From contig CM082579.2 of the NCBI GenBank assembly GCA_040954595.2, positions 8,680,001-8,744,000 of the forward strand: 64,000 bases of DNA, in the 5' to 3' direction. Below, in pieces: positions 42,101-54,100 of this stretch. The stretch is from Balanoglossus misakiensis (lineage: Eukaryota; Hemichordata). The number at the start of each line of letters is the position of its first letter. Positions within the stretch are counted from its first letter, which is position 1. A program made the translations under genes and the position numbers. The notes under the pieces were generated by a model, which worked only from the letters and a program-made list of their open reading frames with translations, was not told the origin of the DNA and did no database searches.

Positions 42101-45100
42101 CACTGGGACTGTCTTCTTCATCGTCGCTCATGTACGTTGGTTCTGAATAGCCACTGGCGGCCCAGGTAGTTTCTATTCTGGTGAGACCGGGAGGCGACTT
42201 GCGCACACGGCGGGTCGCGCTCTCTGCCAAGCCGTCGCCAGCCGATGCTTCCTCCTCGCAGCCGGACGATGTATCGATTTCGGACTCGGGATCAGATGAG
42301 GGGACAGAATCAGCACCAGTGCTGCCGTCTTCACTGTCGCTGCTATCAAGCATTTCAACCTTGATTCGCTTTCTTGTCCCCGTAGCTCCTGTCGGGGAAG
42401 CAGATTGCCCAGTGTCTGATACGTCCATCGGGAACTCATTTCCCTGGTGTGATGTGCTGGGTCTCACAGTGACACAGTCCGAAGTGCTGGCCTCTGCACC
42501 AAAAACCACCTCTCCCTGTCCTTGCTCCTCGCTGATGTCTGGCGGAGTAGGGGTTACACGCCCATCCTTTGTATAGTACACATGTTTTCGGACAGCACCC
42601 TGTGTATTCAATTGACCTGAAATGAAGAACACTTTCTTGTTCAGTGACTTGCACAGAATGTCATTTCTTAGGCAGTGATTAGACATAGGATATAATGCAG
42701 GATGTCCGTCCATTAGAAAATGTTCACGGAAATCACAATCATTGAGCCACAGAGTTGTTTGTATGAATGTTGATATCTGGCCGCTGGGGTCAGTTCTGTA
42801 TACTGTCATTGAACACTGTTGGTTGATTCAAGGACTTTGCCATTTCCACTTCTTGAAGTGTTAGATACATGTACATGTGGTTGACTTTAGCTTCCAGTCG
42901 TACAAGACACCATAAACCTGTACTCACCCCAAAAATCCATGGTACAAGTTGTGTTTGGTCAGACTGCCAGATGCTTTCTTTAACATTGACGGCTTTGTGG
43001 AGCAGTGGCAAAGCAGAGGCCTCATGTACTGTCTAAACAGTCAAACATCTGCCCCAGTGTCAGTGTATGGGAGAACCATTTCATTTCTAGGGGAGGGAGG
43101 GGGGTGGGGTGGACAGAGGATTTGGCTTTGTCAGCAATTTTTTATCCAGCCACTGTTACAGCAATTTATTTTCTATTGCCAGTCCAAACTTTTTTTCTCA
43201 CTGCATTGCTTGTAGAATAACATTCTTTTTCCTCCTAACAATCTGTCAACAATCTCCCACCCCCAAAAAATCCTCCTCCCACCCCCAGAAATAAAATGGT
43301 TCTCCTCTTAATTAAAAACTAATACTGAGAGTTACTGGTGCCTGGGCGATTTGTGATTTGATACTACTTGGGAAGTTCACCACAGCTTGTAACTGGATAC
43401 GACCTGGGAGTTAATTTGCATGCTTTTTTCTACTTGGCTGTATCTGTCATTCCGTGCACAGCTGAGTTGATCTTTAGTGTTCGGATGATGATATGTACCA
43501 TAGAAATATTTTTTGACTTTATTCTGTATTCCAGTTTCCAGCTTTGAACCAAGAAGGTATACAAAAAATATTTTGCTAGGTATAAAAAAGCAACATGTTT
43601 ATAGTAATACTTTGCCAGAAACATTGTCTACACCAAATACCAGCCATGCCGTGACTGGTTATATATTCAGTCATGATTTGGTCCAGTGGTTTCGTCGTCC
43701 ATCAATGTAGCAGGGAATATGCCATTGAAAACCAACCTGTTTATATATTAATTTCAATCATTATGAAAGTGTCTTTAGCACACCATCAAGAGGATGGCCA
43801 AAACGGAAGAGCCAATTGGATGGCAAACGGCAGTGTTTGATCAACTTCACCAATCAGACTCAGTGTAACAAAACCTGTCGGACGCACCAAAACACGGATG
43901 TGGAGAATGTACTAATTTCATTTAGTGCAGAGATCAGAGCACTGTTCTAAAAATACGTTCAGTATTATAACATTTAGAAATCAGTGGACTCCGTAAGCAA
44001 GCACTTCAGTGCTCGCGGACGATGGCTATAAATAGACCGCCGAGTATTGTGACGTACGTTTCCATGGTAATGGTGATGCATTTTGTCAGCGCGTTGTACT
44101 CGGACGGAAGTGCCGTCACACGCAAGCCAGTTTCATTTGTTTGAAACCACTAGAAGGTATCTGAATGATGACGTCAAAGATGTATGGATTGGGAAAACGA
44201 AAGGTGTCGTCAGATTTTATATAACGCATCTTTCATTTAAGTGATCAATGTGATGCCGTATCTATTCTTTGAACGACGTGTGTAGAAGCTAAATGTAGCT
44301 TGTATCCAGATGCACTGGAATTTGCTCGCGGATTTCTTACACAAAAGGAAATTGCCCGGGGGAAAAACAAACTGTCGCTAATAGTGAGTTGTGTGAACAT
44401 CATTACAAAGGTGAAATTATTTTTTTGTTAAAATATTTTTTGTGTATTATAAACCGTAATAGATTTGACGCAGAAACGGGAATTGTATGACTGCCTTTGG
44501 AAACGTGGAGATCATCATTTATCAATGGCTGTCACAAACAGTGAATGGTTGTTCAGAATTGATTGTGATATCTTGGCACTTCATAAGTGATGATGATATC
44601 GTAGTATTTCAGCTTCAGGAGTTGCAGTTGTAAATCAGTGTTTTGTAATTCCGCCACTCGCGCGAAGTGTGTCATAGGTTTTAATGAGCACAATCGGATT
44701 CTTGCGTTGTACTGTTAAATGTTATGCGGTCTGATCCCTTTACAAAGATGCACTGTTGAAGTGGGAAGGTGGTTGTAACACCCAGCAGAGTTTCTGTTGC
44801 ATTTGCGCATATCTTAGTTTAACAGTAGTTTGATCAGGGTACTAGACCTCAGAGCAGTTTTTTTTCCTTCTGCACTACGAGTGACCTACAATTTATATTG
44901 TGGCTGGGTCAGTTTGATCAGTATTTGTTTGACTCATCCTGAGGTCATCAAAAATCATCTCTTATATAACTGCTGTCATAAATCTAATATTTTAAACATA
45001 TTTTTTGTTGCTTTTGAACATATTTTTATTACAGATGTCAGATTTGAACCAAATCGTTATTAAAGTTTGATGTATATGTATCTATGGTTGATGAAATGTG

Positions 45101-48100
45101 CTGGTGTTTATATAATTCATTACATCTTGTACCTTTCAGAGTGACTCAGCTGTAGGGGAGCAGGCTGAAGGCCAGACTGATGTGAATCACATATTGAAGG
45201 TAAGGCTGCTATGAAAAGAAATGTTCATGCTTCATTCTTGTTCTATATAACAGACTACTTTTTGTCCCATGCGGTCACTTCGTGAAAACGTCATCACATT
45301 TACTGTCACAGTCATAGGTAACAATACAAGAAGTATCGTTTTGAGTATCAATGTCTATTTGTCTATATGTCTCAGCACTTTCCAAGCAAATTTCGGACTC
45401 GGGTGAAATCATTCAAAGTCATTAAATTTTCCCGTGAAACACATTCACGAATCTTTACATTGAAAATAAGGAAACCCGGGCAATGCAATGAGAGAATTTT
45501 TAAGGCAAATAGAACTCAGACCGAGATACAGTTTGGGCTGCGGAGGAAGACACACTTCACTGCGTGTACTCTCTTTGGAACTGATGAAATTGTGTTTCGA
45601 AGGAATCCTGTCAAATTCAGCTTTGCGGGAATGAAATTGTACATTGTCAGTTAATTCCGACGATGTCATCTCACGTGGAAGACGGTATTGTCGGTGCCTC
45701 TTTTGATTGCCGCCTCTTTGATGCTGGTGTGTTCTGACATTCTTGGCTGGCGTGATGTCTAATAGAGAGGACAGTGGCTGCAGCTGACGACACGTTTCAA
45801 TCGTTCGTCGACTGCAGTCTGCTCCTATACTTCCCACAGCGCAATGACACATTCCGTCTGTACATTGAGTGGTGCACCTTTTCTACTATTGGAATCAAAT
45901 CTAGATTTCCGACACCAGCAGTGCATACAGGTTGGTGTTGGTGAACTGAGTGTGTTGGCGATCCAACATTATTGAGAAAGAAGCAAGAAATACTGTTGAA
46001 TGTCAAGCCATAACATTGAAGTTTCAGTCGCCTGTTGTTAAGTTTGTAGTGTGGTCAGGCCGGTGTTTATACCTGGACAGGCTTTCAACAGGCAACCCTT
46101 AAGCTATACAGTGCAATTTTGAAAACTTCCAGTTCAGTGATCGTTGCCATGGCAATATAGTTATGAAATCTGTACTGCATCCCAGCCATTTGAAGAGGTG
46201 GGTTCGGCAATTGAGCATCAAATTGGTTTGAAATGAGAAAAGTGTCAACTTTTAAGCGAAGTTTTTGGAGATTTCCAGGACTTTGAATTGTGAATGTTTT
46301 CATGGTGGACAAAGCATCAAAAGAAGCCATGATAGCTCGTCAGTCTATTCATCTGGATGGATTTTCAGGGTTTGAAAGTTGAAAGAATGTCGTACGGTCT
46401 ATCATTAATTGCCCCTCAGGTGTAATTTTTGCAAAATAATCAACACGAAACCTGAATGTCAAGGCCAAGTTTCAAGGATTAGCCCGGGTATCCCCCGACC
46501 TTGAACCAGTCATTATGGCATCCTGCTGTGCAGATTAAATTGGAATGACTCTAAATTGACAGTTTCTTCACAAAAGACGGTGTTCTCAATCTCAGTTACA
46601 TGTTTCAGAAAGGTTGGACAGTGACTTTTTCCCCCTTCATCATTTAGATGCTGTGTACTTGTAAAGTAGGTTGTTGTTGTCCTAAATTAAGTCATTGCAA
46701 TTTCTAAACCAGCATTTTGTCATTTGTCAACATGTGCGGAGAACAGCATTGGCTTCTTGTGTCTGGGAAAATACAAAAAAATAGCCTAGAGGAGATGGAA
46801 TAGATTTGTCTCCTTGTAAAACAAATACAAGTAGTTCCACAAAGCTGTGCATTGAAGAGCAAGGGAACGTGAATAAACAATGTGATTTGTTGAACGAAGC
46901 GGACATGTCATTTATTATTGCTACGAGCCGCTGCAGACGCGAGAGGCTATCAGGGAAGATTACGTGTGCATTGAGACAAGCTGTCTGTTCAGCTCTCAGA
47001 CAGTGCAGTCATCGAATATCGAAACCAGATTGAGACGGGTGACCTTGCAACTGGAAGTAGCAGACAATTGCAACTGATGTCAAGGCCGTTTCTGCTTCCA
47101 ACTTTTATAGAAATCAGTGCAGCTGGCATTGTGGGGACTGTATATGAGATCATCCCAAGTCATTATTGTTGTCTGTGGCCATTCATGCAGAAAACCATTG
47201 TATGTCTGCGCACAATGGGGTGTGTTGTGTCCCAGTCGTATGCCTGGTACAATACGAGCTTTGCGTATAATACCACTGTGTGTTCATGTGTGCGGTGACT
47301 TACTGTCACAGATTGTTGGTTTTTTTTTATGTGGTTAGAAGTTGGATCTCTCTGATGGTATTAAAAGCCAGGGCCCAGGAAAAGATGACTGCGGAAATGT
47401 CAAAGTTTAGAATGATGGAACACATTTCGTAGTGCGAACTTGATATCTACCCACAATTAATCTCATCATTCATATATGGTGTCCTGTATTTTTGCAACTT
47501 TGAGTCGCATTTAAATTGAGGAAGGGAAAATATTGATGCAAGCATTAAGAGTGGTAAGCTGATAGCTTGTAATGCAAGTATTTACTGGTGATGTGATATT
47601 CTCCCCCCAAGGCATTCTGTTTTTTAATACTCATCTCCACAAAATATTTTTTTTTTCATCTTCAGTTGCACTTGAAATCTGCAAGTCTTCTCTAATGCAA
47701 TTATCGCTTGTATGATATGAGAGTAAGAACTCGCCCCAAATGAATAAATGGTAGAGACCGATTATTCATTTTGGCGAGTTTTTTCACTCTCGTGTCTACA
47801 AGCGGGACGGAAGGTGTGTGTGGTTGAACATTGATTCACTAGTCTATATATCCACATGTACATTAACATAAACAGTGTCTGGTATCAAACGTAATTAATG
47901 GGAAAAGGGCAGTGAGAGGGAGACTTTGTCCCTCTAATTGTTTAGAATTTACAGGGCTGTCTCAAGGAATTCCTGTGAAGCCGTTTGGAGAAATCCCAGT
48001 CAATTACCGCGGGTGCTACGAGAGTGAGAACTTGACAGGCCTGCTCTGAATGATCCATCACCTGCCCCAGTAATCATTACAATTAGCAATTAGAACCTAT

Positions 48101-51100
48101 TCCCGCCATCCCGGTGGACCGACTTTATCCCCTGGACGGGGTTTCAGTCAAGTTCAATGTTATTCTCACATATTGCATTTTTTGCGTGTTGGTTAGTTTC
48201 GTAGGTACTATTTAATTTGGGGGAGGGAGGGGGGATGGGTTACTAAGCATTGCAGTAGAGAAATCATAGGAGTGGAATGTTCATAATCAGGCCATAAAGT
48301 TGGTTTTTATAGCACCTCCTGCATCATATGGAATGTATTCCATCATTTTCCAAGGGAACTGGGGTTGCCACTGTTATTGTGGTTGAAAGAATGAAACCAC
48401 CTTACTCCGATAAAGTTGTCCCCAAGCCATGTAAGGATATTAAAGGGGGACTTCACACTTCAGAAGATGCAGGGATGTGCTGTCCCTGCAGCGCTAAAAG
48501 GGTCAGTGTGCACCATCACCCACCTAGGGGGTATTGATCAGTCGATGCCATAAGGCACCTTCCAACCGATTGTTGAAAAATAATTGAAACTGCTACTGAT
48601 AGATTGGATCCAAATAATGTGTCATGCAGTATGTTTACATTAAATTTAATGACTAGCTGAGGAAAAAAAGAAGAAATTTTCTTTAACAGCTCCCGTAGGG
48701 AACTGTGATTTCCTGGCTAAAAACAAACACGGTTAGGATTTTATAGCACAGATAACACAACCTAGCAGTTCACACTTCGATATCGCTGAAATCAGTGCTG
48801 TAAAATGTATTATATTATACCAGTATATTGATGGTGTAAATCACGCTATTTGATTGGTCGAGACACGACACGTGACCGTGATATATTAGCCATATACCAC
48901 AGTCATATATCATAGTTACAGAAAATGCCTTTTTAAAATGTTTTATGCAAAGTTTCAATATACTGGCATAATATAATAGCAATAAAACACCCACAGCCAT
49001 GGTATACCACTCGATTTTGACCAGTTCAACTCCATATACGCACTCGCTATCGCTCGTGCGTATATGTCGTGAACTGGTCAAAATCTCGTGATATACCATG
49101 GCTGGGGGTGTTTTATTGCTTAAATATTCTTTGCAATAATATTCTGTGCGATGATAAGTCTTGATGGCGTGGTTTTCAGGTCATGCTGAAAATACAGGTT
49201 TTCGTTGTTGATAGACAGCTTTTACATGAAACGTTGATAAATTTGTGTTTGAAGAAACACTGATACGAAGACGTTGTCACATCTAGTTCGTTTGTTATTG
49301 GCTGATTCAGTGCATGTCCATTAATAATTCGCCGAGTGCGCCAGTTTGCAAAAAAAATATGATGTTGAAGACCTTTGTCATTTGTCATGTTGACTGTTCG
49401 TTCTAAGCGGACATTGACAAGTCTTCTTTAAATGTCAGAGCAGACGGTTTCGATGTTCAAGTGTGCCATGATAGGTTTACAGGACTCACTAAGGATTCTG
49501 AATGTCTCTCTGGTTTCATGCTTTGCATGAACTTGGTCAGTCTGCGGACCAGGAGAGCACAAATCAAGTAACGATTCTAAGATTTCGCATATCCTCAGAA
49601 ACTACTGGTACAAATCTCCCATCATTATGAACTGTACCAGACTGATTTTTTCATACTGCCACTCTAAGAAGACATATGTCATTTACCACTTTTTTACTGT
49701 GAGATATCTTAAACTTCTTTTCTGCAAGTGTCTTGCTGTTTGAAACTTTCTTTCCTTCAGACAAACTACTTTTTTCCAAGGAAAACATGCCAAATTTGTG
49801 ATGCAGTGAGTTGCAAATAATGTTAGGTGTACATCATGAATAGTTGTCTAATACTGAGAAGAATATTACTAGTACCCCACAATAAAAAATGTTATGTATA
49901 GACTTATTTCAGTCAATAAAATTGCCAGAGAGAATTTTCCAGCAATTATGGAGAAATTATAGAAAAAAAATGGCATGGACACGCACTCACATATATGCAC
50001 ACATAGAGTCCTGATGGAAATTAATCACAGATATTTCTGCTAGTAGTCAATTTAGATTAGACCATTTTTCAGCAACTTCTTAAACTGTTGAGAAGTACGG
50101 AACAAAAGTTCTAAATTCCCTGGGGGAGCAATTTAACAAGAACATTTATATTGGCTGTAGCTTTAGAATTTCCTGCACTGCGACTCTGCGACCCCGTTCT
50201 CCCGAGTTATTTTTACCACCGCGATGAGTTCCCGGAGACATCTCTGCTGCAGCCGTTGAAATCAAGGCATTGTTTAATTATGAAATAAGAACCGTGGGTT
50301 GCATTCCCCAGGTGGAGGTGGGAGTAATTTGAAATATGCCGTCTGTATGTGTAGGCTGTGACGACGCGCGCGGTGCACAAACTGCATCACTGATTGGGGT
50401 GTGTGTGGGAGCCGAGATCCCCCAAAGGCAACTTTTTTTACATTCTATGAGTAATGGCGCATTACATCAAAATTTACTTTGCAAAAAATGTAACCACTGG
50501 AGGTGGTGTGTCTCCTCTCTCTCTTCAGCCATTGCCGCCCAACATTTGAGAACGGCATTGGCGAAATCGCAATTTTAATTTAAAAAATGATGCCGCGCTT
50601 TGTATACCGGGTTTTTCTGTCAAGTTTTCAGGAATTTTCTGTGGTTGAGTGCGTTGGTGGCATTAGTCTTAATCAGCTCAAAACGCCAGTGGCATTTAAA
50701 GAAACACATTGTCGGCAGAAAGTACTGCCTAAATCATTTAGTCTGTCTCGTTAGCATCTGTGGAAATTAATGTGCTTGAACTACTAACATATTTTGTCAT
50801 GTGTCAAGATGCACACTTGAAACAAAACAAGTTCATTTGATTGCTCCCTAATAAGACTGCGTGATGTTCATTTACTTCAAAACTTATTTTTCTAGTCATT
50901 TGAGAGGCTGAAAGAAAATTTTAGATTTTTACTATATACATGTACAACTTCCTGTGTACAGCTCCAATATTATGTTTTTTCATGAGGTTCACGCTTGATG
51001 CATATAAATGTTGTTTGTACCGTTCTCTTGCAAGAATAAGGTAACACTCCCACTGCATGATGGGAGGTTTCCCGCATGTCTGTCTGAGGTGATCTACTCT

Positions 51101-54100
51101 CTCTGCAGGAGAGTCACTGCCTCAGCAAAAAACAACAACTAAGGATATTGTATGTTCTGAAAGTCACCACTGTAATTGTGATGAATGAGAAGGACAGAAA
51201 AAAGTAAAAGAAAATGAATATGTGTATTAATATCCTAATAAATCATTCCTTAGTGCGTAGGTGTGTATAATTTAGAAATATGACCAGTACTGTAGTAGGA
51301 TGCAATCATCCTTTTCAATTAGCCACATTCAAAGTTTGGTGACAGTTTTGGTAAATTTGCCAATATTTGGTTCAAAGTAAATACAATTTTTCCCGTAGGG
51401 TTTAATTTTTTGTCATTTGTAATGATTCATCCAGGAAGAAGTGTGAAATTAAACAAGGTATTATACATTTGCTCATTGAGGTTTCTAAGGTAATATGGTC
51501 AAATTGATCGTAGAAATGATCAGCTCTTCACAAGAACAAGGAAAAGCCATGTCACGTCTATTTCCATAGTAACAACAGCTGCCATCTTGTCCCATTTTAA
51601 GTTGTACTTGGTTTATAAATGTAATTGCTGTGTCAATCAGGGTGAAAACTGACACTTCAAGTAGCTAATGCCATGGCTTTAATAACCCATGCCTGTCACC
51701 ATCATTCAGTGGCCTGACTTGTCCGACCTTGACATAGAGGAGCTAAAGTAGGGCAAGTCAGAAGTTCAAACGTTCGCAAGCACTATACATCCTGCTTTAG
51801 TATCCTAGTTTCCTTTCTGTGGGTAATATTTTGTTTCCTAAAATGATTTGACAATGATACCTATTTGTGTATATTATGTATATAGGTCTACTTGGGAGTA
51901 GTGTTGTTCTCTGAATACTGTAGTGTGAGGCAGTCATGTTGTAGCGATAAAAACAAAAAATACGGATCAACTCATAAAAAGAAGTAATACTATGTGTTTT
52001 TCCATGTTCATGTCTTTCCCCCATGGTTTTATTTTTACCTGTTGGCAACCTTTGAAATCTAATAAATTGATAATGATCATTTCTTGAGAAACATCAATAT
52101 CAAGAATACGAATACTAGAAATACCTGATTTCTACAAAAAATTGATTATTAAAAAAAAGATAAAAGAGTAGAGATGTTTGAGTGAAGTATACTGCAGGGA
52201 TCATGTCATATGTGCGATTCACAGGAAAAGAAGCAGAAATTTGCCAACTGTGATAAATCATGTCCGTTTGCCCGCTGGTGGTTTCTATGTATAATTGAAA
52301 TTTCATTTGAGGAATTGATACGGGCATATCTCTCTGGAGGAGAGATAAAGCATTATTTGCTGAGGAGAAAAAAAGACTGAAAAGTCTCAGGGAGATACTG
52401 TCACATTTTGGGATTGTGGATTTCCATTAATGCTGTGTCAGAACAGTTCATCAATCTTCAGTGTGCTACACGGACAACCAACGTTGTAGCCGAAAAAAAC
52501 AACAACAACTCTGGGACATCTGAATGCAAAACCTCCCATTTTCTTGGGGTTGACTCATCCGTCTGCTCTGAGAAGAAATGAATCTTGCGGGTTAGCAAGT
52601 GCTTTTTTATTCGTGTGCATATTGTATGACAAAAAGCAAGTATGATTTATGAAGGTAGTTTTGTGATGATCAAGTGATCCCTGAAGATGGCTTTGATGAA
52701 ATGGTTTTCCTTGTTGTGGGGGGAAAAACCAGCAAGTGACAATTTAACACTTGAATTTGTAATTTTTGTCATGTTTGTGCATTTGTGGTATGATTTGTAG
52801 ACTAGGTTAGTGATGATGCTGATTCCGATTGGCGTTTATATATGCACATTTCATAGCTAAGCCAAAATAGTGCATAGTATATCAGCTTGATAAGAAATGT
52901 CACAACAATTACATATTTGTGTTAAGTGTTATTTAGGATATGTTTTCACATGACTATAAAACTCAGTCTTCATACTGAGAGCCAGGTTGTTGGAACACAT
53001 TTACTCAGATTGATTTCAACTTAGGTTATTACATGATGCTAGGAGTTTCATGGAAGATCTACTCTAGGGTTTCTATTGGCAGTTTTTGCCAATTCCGGGA
53101 AAACCTTAATGTCCATTTATGGGTCATCAGTCTGTCTGGCTTGCGTACCTGTAGACGTTCTGTATCTTGTTTCGGCCAGTTTGCAGGAATCCAATCCAGT
53201 TCAGATGAATAGGACAGGGGACGTATGCAATAGCGAGACTTTGTCTGAGGGCTAATTGCCCAGTAAAAATCTATTATGCATGGTTGTAGACAGATAATGA
53301 ACTAGAAACAGTTACAAAAGAGCTCTTAGATCGCCTTAACCCAGTTTCAATAACACTCGCCCTTCCATGGACGATTAATGGTGCATGTCTGTTGAAGGAA
53401 TATTAGCTGTAACTTTTGATGACCATTTTTTTCCACTGATGACACTTCTGTGTTCTACTCTGTGAAGCATGTTAGAAAAATATTACCATACATGCCAAAC
53501 ATTCATGGGTCGTATAATATGCAAATTTAGTCAGTGAAAAGCAAGCAAATCACACATTTTCAGGGGGGGGGGGGGGGGGCTGCCACAAAAAAGTGTGCCA
53601 CCACATGGCATGATTTAAATTGAAGATGATTGTATCCTTCCATGATATTACACATAACACTGACTGCTGCTGTACAGACAAAGAAGTGTGGTAACAAATT
53701 TTACTCTTCAAGAATGTATTAGATATGAGTTCATAATAAAGTTAATGTACCTTGAGATTAGAGGGCGAAAGTTTCCAGTAAAAATCATCAAACCGCGCTT
53801 CACTTGTGTGATTCTATTTCCATAAAAACATTTCAATGACCTACCATGTATATCTGATTTAATTAAAGCGCTGCACTTTTGCTGTACATGGTTGCGTCAG
53901 GCAGTCATACTAAAGGTGGGCGATAAAACGTTCTTTGTGAATAAAACCGCTGCAAAAAACAAGCATTTTATCGCTTTTCATTATCCAGCTCTCGTTTCCT
54001 CGACATTATAACACTGCTGTGACGGGAGCATCTATTTCATTTTTTTTCACGTCTGTTTAAGCGGAACATCTCACGCCAAAGTCAGAAGGAAAAATTTACA

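Noticed and set aside
41433-42146. Plus-strand frame of 237 codons across the transposase gene
   Set aside because: Also a shadow of the transposase coding sequence.
38500-44800. Terminal inverted repeats for the piggyBac element
   Set aside because: Several TTAA words occur (for example 39905, 40205, 43410) but none is followed by matching CCC-type ends on both sides.
45445-45852. Minus-strand frame of 135 codons just after AFF exon 4
   Set aside because: No recognisable domain and no start or splice support.
48978-49120. miRNA precursor reading of the large foldback
   Set aside because: Arms of ~70 bp with an adjoining second inverted repeat fit a foldback transposon better than a pre-miRNA.
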